Positions 35,509 to 44,079 of a stretch of DNA of 64,000 bases are shown here, piece after piece. Position numbers and translations under genes: made by a program. Every line of letters starts with the position of its first letter. Position 1 is the first letter of the stretch. Origin of the DNA: Paenibacillus odorifer (GTDB taxonomy: Bacteria > Bacillota > Bacilli > Paenibacillales > Paenibacillaceae); contig NZ_CP009428.1 of the NCBI RefSeq assembly GCF_000758725.1, positions 4,588,001 to 4,652,000 on the forward strand, written 5' to 3'. Below the pieces are notes generated by a model that saw nothing but the letters and a program-made list of their open reading frames with translations, was not told where the DNA came from and ran no database searches.

Positions 35509-36204
35509 TTATAGGTTAACCTCTTCTTCACGTTTCAGAAAGCGGAAAGGAGAACGGCTGTTGGCCCTAGCTACCTTTCCCATACCTCCATACCATAGGA
35601 TAGCCATCAGAGGCACAATAAACCATATCCAATAGTTAGCTGTCGTACTCAAAATAAAGTCATATATCCCATGCCACATCCATGGCAACAGTAGCGAAAA
35701 AACCAGAATTCTCCGGGTCTTAACACCTTTTGAGAACTTCGCCCTCCCCATATGGTAGCCCATGATCACACCAAACATAGCGTGTCCAGAAACCGGAAGA
35801 AGTGCTCTCAGAAACATTGATCCGATTGAAGCGTTGCTATACCAAGCGTACATTACATTTTCTATTGTTGCGAAGCCGAGCGAAATCGCCACAGCGTATA
35901 GTATCCCATCATATGGCTCGTCAAATTCGGTATGATTGTAAATCATATGGTAAAGCACAAACCACTTTAGACATTCTTCCACGCCAGCGGATATGAGAAA
36001 CGACTCCACATACGGACCGCCATTTAGTCCCAGCATCAGCCCTCTCTGAATGATCATGACAGGAAACACAATCAGAAGGCCGAGCAAGAATACTTTAATG
36101 ACTACATGAAGCGGTTCTTGATCATACTTGTCTTTCAGATAAAAAAAGGTCAACAGAGCAAGTCCCGGCGCCACTGCCGACGAAATAACCGATAACACGA
36201 GCAC
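35509..36204 (-). CDS. prsW: Intramembrane protease PrsW
   Basis: PrsW cuts the anti-sigma factor RsiW in Bacillus to release sigma-W. The 231-residue protein has about eight hydrophobic segments and the family motifs EECLK (EExxK), FATIEN, HAMFG and HGIYD. In order it follows mecA and precedes ypeB. Its substrate in this organism is not visible here. GGTTATTCGG precedes the ATG only weakly, so the start is less sure than the call. Confidence 0.93.
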   Translation of the reverse strand: MLVLSVISSAVAPGLALLTFFYLKDKYDQEPLHVVIKVFLLGLLIVFPVMIIQRGLMLGLNGGPYVESFLISAGVEECLKWFVLYHMIYNHTEFDEPYDGILYAVAISLGFATIENVMYAWYSNASIGSMFLRALLPVSGHAMFGVIMGYHMGRAKFSKGVKTRRILVFSLLLPWMWHGIYDFILSTTANYWIWFIVPLMAILWYGGMGKVARANSRSPFRFLKREEEVNL

Positions 36205-36300
36205 CGAATAACCTCCCTACACCCCTAAACCCTATTACTGCCGTTACACAGCAAGGTAGATGATAACTTTGATACAAGAATGACCGACATATCACCAACA

Positions 36301-36354
36301 ACAAGACTAGGGCTGATCGGCCTAAACAATGGTCATCAGCCCCTAGATCTTGCC
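36301..36354 (-). terminator. Hairpin after mecA
   Basis: AAGATCTAGGGGCTGAT and ATCAGCCCTAGTCTT pair as a long stem. The following T-run is weak (TTGTTGTTGG), so it is a terminator or a stabilising hairpin. Confidence 0.6.
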
Positions 36355-36357
36355 TAA

Positions 36358-36972
36358 TTACTCCTGACGCTTAAAATGAGTGCACAATAACTGGACCGCA
36401 TTCTCCGGCATCACTGTTTTCCCATATTCATCGAGAACAGCTTCTGTGACCGGTGAGGAATCTCCAAACTCAGCTAGTACGCCAACAAGACCTGACAACG
36501 CCGTTTCTTCAAATTCCTTTGGATCGAAATACAGATACCATTTATTGTTATAAGAATACAGTTTCCCCTGGGAAGTAATATTACCGATGAGCACATGGGC
36601 CGCTTCAACCAGAACCTCGAAATCGCGGAATGCATATACAATGGAGTCGCTTTGTTCAAGAGTAACTTCCATTTCATAAATCTCTTCTGGCAATTCTTCT
36701 TCCCCGGACGCACCGTACTGATGGTGATCATATTTTCCTCGGGTCACTATAACGACCATACCTTGCGCGGGCAATGCGAAAACTTCTACGGCAAGCGGAC
36801 CCGTGGCATCAAAACCTAGTTCACTATATGCTTGATCCATCATCTCCGTAAACAGGTCATGAACCTTAGGAACTTCCTGCCACATGTCTTCCTTCTGGAT
36901 GCCCCGCTCGCTCAGGTCGTCAAAAGTGAGGAAAATCCGTATCTTATCTTGACTTAATCGCTCTATTCTCAT
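36358..36972 (-). CDS. mecA: Adaptor protein MecA (ClpC adaptor)
   Basis: MecA passes substrates to the ClpCP protease. The N-terminus is diagnostic (MRIERLSQDKIRIFLTFDDL SERGI), with the acidic central region and the C-terminal MecA domain (MEVTLEQSDSIVYAFRDFEVLVEAA, LYSYNNKWYLYF). The start at 36972 has GGAGGATCCTGTC before it. The protein has 204 residues. Paralogues exist in Bacillus (YpbH), so the exact paralogue is uncertain. Confidence 0.92.
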   Translation of the reverse strand: MRIERLSQDKIRIFLTFDDLSERGIQKEDMWQEVPKVHDLFTEMMDQAYSELGFDATGPLAVEVFALPAQGMVVIVTRGKYDHHQYGASGEEELPEEIYEMEVTLEQSDSIVYAFRDFEVLVEAAHVLIGNITSQGKLYSYNNKWYLYFDPKEFEETALSGLVGVLAEFGDSSPVTEAVLDEYGKTVMPENAVQLLCTHFKRQE

Positions 36973-37145
36973 GACAGGATCCTCCTTTTGCAAGCTCATT
37001 TATTATAATGTATGATGAGTCCCGAGTAATGAGCCAAAAATGGTTACTATGTAAGTATGTTATCATTTTGCCGAGATAAATGCACGTAAATAAATATATA
37101 AAATCCTCTCTATTGAATAAACCATTTTCAGAGCCCTGAATAATA

Positions 37146-37188
37146 AAAAAGAATCATTCTGCGGAATATTTCATCCCCAAAATGATTC
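37146..37188 (-). terminator. Terminator after the YtxH-like gene
   Basis: AGAATCATT and AATGATTCT pair, and TTTTTTA follows on the minus strand, 19 bp past the stop at 37207. Confidence 0.75.
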
Positions 37189-37206
37189 TGATGGAGTCCT
37201 TTACGG

Positions 37207-37578
37207 TTACAATCCCGGTATGGTTGTATGCGTTTCTTTAAGAATCTGCTCTACTTCGCTCTTCACTTCAGGATTGCTGCGAATGAATTCCTTTAACAAT
37301 TTAAGATTGGATTCCTTCGACTTCACTGGTGATTCAGTCTTATGCTCAGTGGTTCCGCTACTTGAACCGTTACTTTGAGCATTACTGCTTGAAACAGCAG
37401 TGTTACCAAAACCAGTCGTGGCCATACCGATTATTTTTTCTTTTGCTTTATCTGCAGCTCCACTCATGGAACCACCCGATTGCCCTAGCGAAGACATTAA
37501 AGAATTCCGCTTTTTGGACATAATCATACTGGCTGCGGCGCCCATCAGCACCCCGCATAAAAATGACGAAGTATTCAT
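37207..37578 (-). CDS. Small membrane-anchored protein of unknown function
   Basis: The 123-residue protein has one N-terminal hydrophobic segment (SFLCGVLMGAAASMIM) and then a Ser/Asn-rich linker and a charged C-terminal helix (LKLLKEFIRSNPEVKSEVEQILKE). The layout resembles YtxH-type proteins but the domain is not certain. AAGGAGG lies 8 nt before the ATG at 37578, and it has its own terminator. It forms the head of the long minus-strand block. Confidence 0.7.
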   Translation of the reverse strand: MNTSSFLCGVLMGAAASMIMSKKRNSLMSSLGQSGGSMSGAADKAKEKIIGMATTGFGNTAVSSSNAQSNGSSSGTTEHKTESPVKSKESNLKLLKEFIRSNPEVKSEVEQILKETHTTIPGL

Positions 37579-37663
37579 ATTTCCAGCCTCCTTGTATGGT
37601 AAAATCATGTTTAGTGTTCGCGGAAAGATTCCGGCTCATACAACCTAATAACAAGAAAGCGAG

Positions 37664-38545
37664 TTGAAAAAAGTGGGTAAAATGACATCAGTGCTCCTAT
37701 TGGCTACCTTGTTGCTTACTGCCTGTGGCAACAGCGGTGCAAATGGAAATACAGCTAAGGAAACAAATGCCTCAAACAATCCGCCCACGGCGGCAGCTAC
37801 ACAAAGCGCAGAAACTACGGCGCCATCACCTGAAGCAACAGCAGATGGAGGTACTACAGGAAATAGTACTGCCAGTAAGGGCGAAGCATCCGCTGAAATT
37901 CCACTGCTGTACCATATGAACAAAAATTACGATATCGTCCCTAATGAGGAAGCTACAAATAAAAAAGTGGTTTTGCTCACCTTTGACGACGGTCCTAAAG
38001 ATGCGGCAATGATTAACCCTTTGATGGATGTTCTGGACAAACATCAAGCTAAAGCCATCTTTTTCGTGAATGGTTATCGTGTTAAGGAGCATCCTGAGCT
38101 TCTGGAGTTAATACATAACCGCGGTGGAATTATCGGCAACCACAGCTGGGATCATATTGTATTGAAAGACAAGTCCTATACTGAGGTTAAAAAGCAAATC
38201 GAAGATGTTCAAAATATTGTCAAAGAAACGCTGGGAGAAGCTCCTCACTTTTTCCGTCCGCCACATGGTGCTGGCGGGGATGTTGGCAAGAAGGTCGCTG
38301 CCGAGAATGGAATGTTATACATGACCTGGTCTGTAGGCTCTCTTGACTGGGAAATGAAAGAAAAAGAAACGGGTAAGACAGAAAAATTGATCAGCAATGT
38401 TACCGATCAGCTGCATTCTGGCAGTAATATCCTGATGCATGAGCTACCATGGACCGTTGAAGGTCTGGATACCCTGCTCACTACACTTGAGGGCAAAGGA
38501 TATAGCTTTGTTGATCCGCGCAGCATTGAGCTAAAAATGCGTTGA
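37664..38545 (+). CDS. Polysaccharide deacetylase lipoprotein
   Basis: The 293-residue protein starts with TTG, encoding a lipoprotein signal peptide (KVGKMTSVLLLATLLLTACG) with lipobox LTAC, then a Ser/Thr/Ala-rich linker to about residue 80, then a NodB-type domain. It has the motif TFDDG with catalytic Asp, the metal-binding NHSWDH and the RPPHG block. It should remove acetyl groups from a cell-wall glycan at the outer membrane face. The ribosome site is weak, and the first ATG inside would break the signal peptide. Confidence 0.9.
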   Translation: MKKVGKMTSVLLLATLLLTACGNSGANGNTAKETNASNNPPTAAATQSAETTAPSPEATADGGTTGNSTASKGEASAEIPLLYHMNKNYDIVPNEEATNKKVVLLTFDDGPKDAAMINPLMDVLDKHQAKAIFFVNGYRVKEHPELLELIHNRGGIIGNHSWDHIVLKDKSYTEVKKQIEDVQNIVKETLGEAPHFFRPPHGAGGDVGKKVAAENGMLYMTWSVGSLDWEMKEKETGKTEKLISNVTDQLHSGSNILMHELPWTVEGLDTLLTTLEGKGYSFVDPRSIELKMR

Positions 38546-38614
38546 TCTCATTATCCGTACATGTCCGATAATTGCTTCGTCAGTGCAAATGTTTCAAATC
38601 AAACGAAAAATAGA

Positions 38615-38662
38615 AGGGGGTTCCAAAAGCCATTTGCATGGCTTTGGACCCCCCTTTTTTTA
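38615..38662 (+). terminator. Terminator after the deacetylase gene, bidirectional
   Basis: GGGGG..CCAAAAGCCAT and ATGGCTTTGG..CCCCC pair, followed by TTTTTTT on the plus strand. On the minus strand a TTCTATTTTT follows, so it may also end the metallophosphoesterase mRNA. Confidence 0.85.
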
Positions 38663-38696
38663 CGCTACCTATTTTTCTTACTGGAAAGAGTAAGCA

Positions 38697-39539
38697 CTAT
38701 TGGGTTGATTTACGCAGTGTCAGCACATGCATTTCAGCAGGACTGCCCCAGCGAATTGGCAGATGTGCTGTTCCAAACCCTCTGCTGATCAGCAGCAGCG
38801 CATTTTTTGCGGAACCGTCACCTCTTGGCCAACTAAACTTTCCAGCGTCATATTTATGATAGAAATGCTCAACATGTCTTTGACCCACAAACGGAAGGAT
38901 CACCTGGCCCCCATGCGTATGACCTGCCAGAATCAGGTCCGCTGGCACACTTTGGCGCTTGGATAACCAAAGCGGATCATGTACAAGAATTATACGACAG
39001 GTATCTTCAGCAGAAGTGTTTGTGGTTAATTGCGGAAAAGGACGGTATGGAGTTTTGCCCCCATTTTTCGGAAAATCAATTCCGGTTAACCAAAGTTTAG
39101 CTCCCTCACGTTCAAAAGCCACATTTTCATCCATTAACAGTTTTGCACCACTGTCCTGAATAATCTCATCCACCCTTGTAATATTAGCCCGATAATCATG
39201 ATTTCCATGCACTACATAGGTAGATGCAATAGAAGTAACTAGAGTCATATTATCGACAAGACGATTTAAAGGGCTATCTTTTTCCGTTAGATCTCCTCCC
39301 AGAAAGACAACATCTACTCCACCCTTTAATGGCATCAGAAGCGCGGACGGAAGGCGGCGGCGATGGATATCTGTTATAAACAAGATACGAAATCCATCGA
39401 ACTCTTCAGGTAGCGAATCTAGCATTATTTCCTCGGTAATAATTCTGTTTCTAAACGCGTTGATCACCATGATTATAACAACAGCCGCAGCTATCAATAG
39501 AATGGCCAAGACCACTCCCCATGCCCATGTACTCACCAT
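38697..39539 (-). CDS. Membrane-anchored metallophosphoesterase
   Basis: The 280-residue protein has an N-terminal hydrophobic segment (residues 8-28) and then a calcineurin-like phosphoesterase core with all metal motifs: ITDIHRRR, GGDLTEKD, HGNHDYR, the His before DPLWLSK and GHTHGGQV. It resembles the YkuE-type bacterial metallophosphatases; substrate unknown. It overlaps the next gene by 7 nt and shares a unit with the anchored Lys-rich protein and the CPBP protease. Confidence 0.9.
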   Translation of the reverse strand: MVSTWAWGVVLAILLIAAAVVIIMVINAFRNRIITEEIMLDSLPEEFDGFRILFITDIHRRRLPSALLMPLKGGVDVVFLGGDLTEKDSPLNRLVDNMTLVTSIASTYVVHGNHDYRANITRVDEIIQDSGAKLLMDENVAFEREGAKLWLTGIDFPKNGGKTPYRPFPQLTTNTSAEDTCRIILVHDPLWLSKRQSVPADLILAGHTHGGQVILPFVGQRHVEHFYHKYDAGKFSWPRGDGSAKNALLLISRGFGTAHLPIRWGSPAEMHVLTLRKSTQ

Positions 39540-39937
39540 AATGTACTCAGCGGAGGCGCTCCTTCAATTCCCCACCAAAGCAGCCCTATTAGCAAAATAA
39601 CAAAGATAAAAATCAAAGAGTTCACAAACATCTTGCTTAGACGAACTTTTTCTGAAGAATAAGTATCTGAACGAGAAGGAACAGATTCTTCGTCCTTCTC
39701 TTTACTTCCTGTGGAAGAGCGCTTTGCAGAACCTGCTGGGCGGCGAGCTTTTCTTGATAAAGTTGCCGTAGAGACCCGAGCGGTAGCATTTTTCTTTATA
39801 GGAGTAGACTTCTTTTCAGGAGTAGCCTTTTTTACAGCCTCCGAAGTCCGCTTCTCTTTTTTACTTTTGCCAGGATGTTTGCTTTCACTTTTGTGTTGTT
39901 TTTGTCGAGACTTTACCCGGCTTAATTCCTCACTCAT
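39533..39937 (-). CDS. Lys/Ser-rich tail-anchored membrane protein
   Basis: The 134-residue protein has a long low-complexity basic region (residues 1-95, rich in Lys, Ser and Arg) and one hydrophobic segment near the C-terminus (SLIFIFVILLIGLLWWG). It overlaps its two neighbours by 4 and 7 nt, so it is translated as part of the set. The composition makes family assignment unsafe. Function unknown. Confidence 0.75.
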   Translation of the reverse strand: MSEELSRVKSRQKQHKSESKHPGKSKKEKRTSEAVKKATPEKKSTPIKKNATARVSTATLSRKARRPAGSAKRSSTGSKEKDEESVPSRSDTYSSEKVRLSKMFVNSLIFIFVILLIGLLWWGIEGAPPLSTLW

Positions 39938-40527
39938 GATTCCCTCCTATAGCGGATCACCAGACCTGAGATCAGGTCGATGAAGAAGTGACATAGTATA
40001 GGGGCCCAGAGGCTGCCCGATTGAATGTAAATATATCCAAGACCATAACTGCTTAAGAACACCCAGCCGGTAGGTACAAAGTGACGTAAATAACGGACAT
40101 GAATAAGAGCAAATACTATACTCGTCCAATAAGGGCCAATGGAATATTGGATGGCACCGCGGAATAAGAGCTCCTCACATACCGATACAATTGCTGCTAT
40201 GACGATAATATGCCACACAGGGCGATTTCGAAATAAAAGGTCGTTTATTCCACCATCATCCATGCTTTCCTCAGGGACAATATGTGTCAATAAATAGTCA
40301 ACAATTAGCATTGCAGCAGCAAGTCCGAGGCCCCATGCCACAAAATGTACTTTTTCTGGAATAATTAATAGCTGAAAAGGATTTCTTTTCTGAAATAATA
40401 TCCATATCAAACCGATAATTAATGTGAGCCCCTGAGTGATATAGAGATTGAGCAGCAGAAGACGGTCTGTCAACTGGCCTGGTTCTACCTTTTTAACCTT
40501 AATCTCGCCAAATTTGAATTTTTTCAT
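39934..40527 (-). CDS. CPBP-family intramembrane metalloprotease
   Basis: This protein of 197 residues has about six membrane segments and the CPBP/CAAX-protease motifs: CEELLFRG (the catalytic EE and R), FALIHVRY with His, and HFFIDLISG with His and Asp. It sits upstream of the Lys-rich and metallophosphoesterase genes in one unit. The substrate is unknown; members range from CAAX processing to bacteriocin self-protection. Confidence 0.88.
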   Translation of the reverse strand: MKKFKFGEIKVKKVEPGQLTDRLLLLNLYITQGLTLIIGLIWILFQKRNPFQLLIIPEKVHFVAWGLGLAAAMLIVDYLLTHIVPEESMDDGGINDLLFRNRPVWHIIVIAAIVSVCEELLFRGAIQYSIGPYWTSIVFALIHVRYLRHFVPTGWVFLSSYGLGYIYIQSGSLWAPILCHFFIDLISGLVIRYRRES

Positions 40528-40642
40528 CGTGACCTGCCTGTTCTTTATTTTTTTCGGGCAGCTCCGAGAGAGAAACCGTCCATAGTGTTGCTATCAATAC
40601 ATAATACATAGGATAATCCCCCCAGAAAAAGGAGCATTTATT

Positions 40643-41548
40643 ATGAGCAAACGTAAGTCCCGCAATCAAATGTTATACACGCTAGTTTTTTTGTTTTTCC
40701 TAGTTTGCGCCTTCGCCGCATTTTTTACTGGCGTCAAGGTTGGCGCAGACAAAACTGAAGCCAAATATGACAATCAATCAAGTATGAATGGTTTAGTAGA
40801 ATTCACGGGCTCTTATCAACAGCAGGATCTGGTTACTTTCTATCATAACGTATTTTTGCCCTATCGGGAATTCAAGCGGAATTGGAACATTCAAGTAGAT
40901 AAGTTAGCGCGCAGCACAGATGCTCGTATGAATGCGGCAGTAATGAAGAATCTAAGTATTCTAGCAGACCAGCAATATAAGAGAGTTAATCAAGATTCTA
41001 TTTTCACTAACTCTCCTCTATTACATCAGTCACAGGTCAATGTACTCAAAAGCTTAACTTTATTTTCTAAGGCCTCCGGCAAAGTCTCTACTAGTGCATC
41101 TGGTGCAGAGACCGCAAAGTTATTGAAAAATGATGAATTTACAACTGGCGCCGTGAAGTACGGTCTGTTAGCACAAAAGAACTTCTATGATTCTATGCTA
41201 AAATGGGGCTCTAAGACAAACCAGAAAATACCTTCTGCACCTGGCGAACTAAAAACGATGTCTTTCATTCAGTGGAAAAAAATGCCCCTTCTTTTGAAGA
41301 ATGCTTCTATCGCTGACATGATGTTGAATCGCGGAATTTTTGCAGGTTATGATCCTCAGGACATCACTGCTAAAATAGACGATATGATTTACTCAGGCAC
41401 TGCAAACTCATTAAATCTTTCGGATATCCAGTCCTCAGTAACCTTGTTGATTTCTACAGGTGCTGTGCAGGAACAGGATTTTATAAAATGGCGGGAACAG
41501 TATTATAACAGGGAGACACTCCCTCAGCTTCCGTTCTTTTTTGAATAG
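40643..41548 (+). CDS. Membrane-anchored protein of unknown function
   Basis: The 301-residue protein has one N-terminal hydrophobic segment (residues 12-32, TLVFLFFLVCAFAAFFTGV) and a large outside-facing helical domain rich in Ser, Lys and Tyr (for instance YHNVFLPYREFKRNWNIQVDKLA). No family is recognised. AAAAGGAG lies 8-10 nt before the ATG. It precedes the serA leader but has no coupling to it. Confidence 0.75.
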   Translation: MSKRKSRNQMLYTLVFLFFLVCAFAAFFTGVKVGADKTEAKYDNQSSMNGLVEFTGSYQQQDLVTFYHNVFLPYREFKRNWNIQVDKLARSTDARMNAAVMKNLSILADQQYKRVNQDSIFTNSPLLHQSQVNVLKSLTLFSKASGKVSTSASGAETAKLLKNDEFTTGAVKYGLLAQKNFYDSMLKWGSKTNQKIPSAPGELKTMSFIQWKKMPLLLKNASIADMMLNRGIFAGYDPQDITAKIDDMIYSGTANSLNLSDIQSSVTLLISTGAVQEQDFIKWREQYYNRETLPQLPFFFE

Positions 41549-41612
41549 AACCAGTTATTGAATCATAACGAAAAATGAAGTTCACTTCAAGAAACGCTAC
41601 TTGTAAAGCCTA

Positions 41613-41641
41613 TTGACACAACTTGCATACCGTGTTACATT
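41613..41641 (+). promoter_or_regulatory. Promoter of the serA T-box leader
   Basis: A consensus TTGACA at 41613-41618 and TACATT at 41636-41641 are 17 bp apart. The T-box RNA would start just after 41645. Confidence 0.7.
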
Positions 41642-41664
41642 ATGAAAAAATTAATCATTCAAAA

Positions 41665-41921
41665 CCGATGATGGAACAAAGATCCTGGAAGTCTTCAGAG
41701 AGCCGGTGGTTGGTGCAAACCGGTGACGAACAGCTATCTTTAGCGCTCCTGAGATATTGTATCGAACCTTAAAGTAGGTACAATCGGATCAACTCCGTTA
41801 ACAGTGTGGCCTATGCAGGCCAATGAGGCTGCTTCTTCCAAGTTGCAGTGAATTAGGGTGGTACCACGAAGATAACTCTCGTCCCTTACTACGGCAGTAG
41901 TATGGGGTTGGGAGTTTTTTT
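41665..41921 (+). ncRNA. T-box riboswitch (probably serine) upstream of serA
   Basis: The canonical T-box sequence AGGGTGGTACCACG lies at 41855-41868. Upstream is a long stem I with the AGAGAGCC...GGTTGGTGCAAACC distal features. A terminator hairpin at 41874-41921 (AACTCTCGTCCC... GGGTTGGGAGTT then T-run) follows. T-boxes read uncharged tRNA and open the terminator when the amino acid is scarce. Serine is inferred from the serA gene; AGC occurs in the 3' arm of stem I, but I cannot prove the specifier by eye. Confidence 0.92.
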
Positions 41922-42069
41922 AATTCCCTAATCCCCCATAAATACTACCTTATGCCCAAAGTTACCGATTTCGCGGTACTCTTGCACGCTGTTTCTTTTG
42001 TGCGACACCGCGTTGATCTACTATTATTACATGTTTTTCTCTACTAGTTCGTGAACCTTCTGGTATTGT

Positions 42070-42090
42070 GGACTGCCCATCAGGGCGTCC
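42070..42090 (+). promoter_or_regulatory. Short GC-rich hairpin before serA
   Basis: GGAC-T-GCCC-ATCA-GGGC-GTCC forms an 8-bp stem with one bulged base, 42 nt before the serA ATG and well past the T-box terminator. No T-run follows. It could be a stabilising or regulatory element, or chance. Confidence 0.35.
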
Positions 42091-42132
42091 TCGACATATA
42101 AAGCTTTTCAACTTTAAGGGGGATAAGAAACC

Positions 42133-43725
42133 ATGTTTAAAGTATTAGTATCGGATCCAATCAGTGATTTGGGCATTCAGCAATTGATGGACGCAACAGA
42201 TGTAGTTGTAGACAAAAAAACAGGTCTCAGTGAAGATGAGCTCGTTGCAATCATCGGTGAATATGATGGTCTACTCGTCCGCAGTCAAACTACAGTAACT
42301 GAAAAAATTATCGAAGCTGGAAAAAACTTAAAGGTCATTGGTCGTGCAGGTGTGGGTGTAGATAATATCAAGCTGGAAGCTGCTACTCAACGTGGGGTTG
42401 TTGTTATCAACGCTCCTGATGGAAATACCATTACAACTTGTGAGCATGCTTTTGCAATGATGATGGCACTGGCCCGTCACATTCCACAAGCTTATGCAAA
42501 AACAATTGGTGGAACCTGGGATAGAAAAACCTTCGTGGGTGTAGAGCTTCGCGGCAAAACTTTAGGTGTACTGGGAATGGGCAGAATCGGTAGCGAAGTG
42601 GCTAAACGTGCCAAAGCTTTCGGCATGGAAATCCTTGCTTTTGATCCTTTCTTAACTGCTGAGCGTGCTGAGAAACTGGAAGTAAAATTAGCTTCCGTTG
42701 ACGATGTAGTCCGCGGAGCAGACTTCATTACTGTGCACACTCCACTTACTCCGGAAACACGCCATATGATTTCCCGCCCGCAATTTGAAGTGATGAAAAA
42801 GGGAATGCGCATCATCAACTGTGCCCGTGGTGGTGTAATTGATGAAATGGCGTTAGTAGAAGCTATTGATAGCGGTATTGTTGCTGGCGCTGCATTTGAC
42901 GTATTCGAAAAAGAGCCGCCACAAGCAGATCACCCATTCTTGTCGCATCCAAAAATTATCGTGACTCCTCACTTGGGCGCTTCTACAATTGAAGCTCAGG
43001 AGAATGTAGCGATCGATGTATCGGAACAAGTACTGCATATTCTGCGTAATGAACCGTTCATCAATGCTGTAAATATTCCTCCAGTTGCTCCAAGCGTAAT
43101 GAACAAACTCCAGCCTTACTTCACACTTGGTGAGAAGCTGGGCAGCTTTGTTACCCAAATTACAGATAGTGCTATTCGTGAAATCCATGTTGAGTATGCG
43201 GGTGATCTGTCAGATGTCGATACCCAACCACTTACTCGTTATATTGTGAAAGGCGTGCTCTCCCGCCACTTCGCTGAGGATGTTAACATCGTTAACTCCA
43301 TGCACTTGGCAAAAACACGCGACGTTAATGTAGTAATAACTAAAGCTTCCAAAACTAAAGGGTTCACTAATCTGATTACCGTGACCCTTAAAACAGATCA
43401 CGACCAAGAACGTCTCGTAGCCGGAACATTGCTGCAAGGTTATGGAGAAAGAATTGTTCAAGTGAACAAGTTCCCAGTTGATATCGCTCCTGAAGGACAT
43501 CAAATCGTCGTATCCCATAACGACAAACCAGGGATTATCGGACTTGTGGGCACATTGCTGGGTGAAAATGATGTCAATATCGCCTCCATGCAAGTGGGAC
43601 GTAAAATCGTTGGTGGCGAAGCAATCATGCTGCTGACCGTTGATAAAGCTGTACCTACTCATGTGCTTGTGAAGCTTGCTGGCCTGCCAGAAATCAACAC
43701 TGCCGAAGAAATCATTCTTCTGTAA
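42133..43725 (+). CDS. serA: D-3-phosphoglycerate dehydrogenase
   Basis: SerA oxidises 3-phosphoglycerate, the first step to serine. The 530-residue protein has the substrate and NAD-binding domains (LVRSQTTV, GRAGVGVDNI, GKTLGVLGMGRIGSEVAKRA, the INCARGGVIDE block, the catalytic His in TPHLGAST), an intervening domain (about 325-450) and a C-terminal ACT domain (HNDKPGIIGLVGTLLGENDVN), as in the long Bacillus type. AAGGGGG lies 9 nt before the ATG. A T-box precedes it. Confidence 0.97.
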   Translation: MFKVLVSDPISDLGIQQLMDATDVVVDKKTGLSEDELVAIIGEYDGLLVRSQTTVTEKIIEAGKNLKVIGRAGVGVDNIKLEAATQRGVVVINAPDGNTITTCEHAFAMMMALARHIPQAYAKTIGGTWDRKTFVGVELRGKTLGVLGMGRIGSEVAKRAKAFGMEILAFDPFLTAERAEKLEVKLASVDDVVRGADFITVHTPLTPETRHMISRPQFEVMKKGMRIINCARGGVIDEMALVEAIDSGIVAGAAFDVFEKEPPQADHPFLSHPKIIVTPHLGASTIEAQENVAIDVSEQVLHILRNEPFINAVNIPPVAPSVMNKLQPYFTLGEKLGSFVTQITDSAIREIHVEYAGDLSDVDTQPLTRYIVKGVLSRHFAEDVNIVNSMHLAKTRDVNVVITKASKTKGFTNLITVTLKTDHDQERLVAGTLLQGYGERIVQVNKFPVDIAPEGHQIVVSHNDKPGIIGLVGTLLGENDVNIASMQVGRKIVGGEAIMLLTVDKAVPTHVLVKLAGLPEINTAEEIILL

Positions 43726-43751
43726 GCAATAAGATAGAAATCAAACAACAG

Positions 43752-43792
43752 AGCAGCGACTCTCCCCTTATAGGAGTTTCGCTGCTTTTGTT
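43752..43792 (+). terminator. Terminator of serA
   Basis: AGCAGCGACTC and GAGTTTCGCTGCT pair around a short loop, followed by TTTTGTTGTT, 30 bp after the serA stop. Confidence 0.8.
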
Positions 43793-43849
43793 GTTGATCG
43801 TCGACCTATTTCGGCTTCATTTACAACACCGAATCGAGTTCCCCTGGAG

Positions 43850-44049
43850 ACTTACGGACCCAGATGGCCTTATAAGCAATAACTTCACCTTTGAAGCAGT
43901 GTTTCGGACTCCAGTGCCGCTATTCCTCAAAAAGAGAGCTAAATCAGGTGTTTTGCCTATCAATAGCATCTATGGGGACCGATAGCGTCCTAAATATACG
44001 AAAATGCTGCATTTAAGATCAGCTCTGTCCTTTACTGCTTCGTACACAG
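43850..44049 (+). repeat. Dispersed 200-bp repeat, copy B
   Basis: This plus-strand block is the second copy of the repeat at 2588-2788 (minus). The two share the end blocks ACTTACGGACCC and CTTCGTACA and blocks in between with point changes, and differ in length by only one base. Both contain an open frame of about 44 codons ending in the same TAG, with similar peptides (LTDP...FEAVFRTP...LF...KR), but similarity goes on past the stop, so coding is not shown. Confidence 0.8.
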
Positions 44050-44079
44050 AAATGGGATCAAACAGATCAAGTTTGCTGT

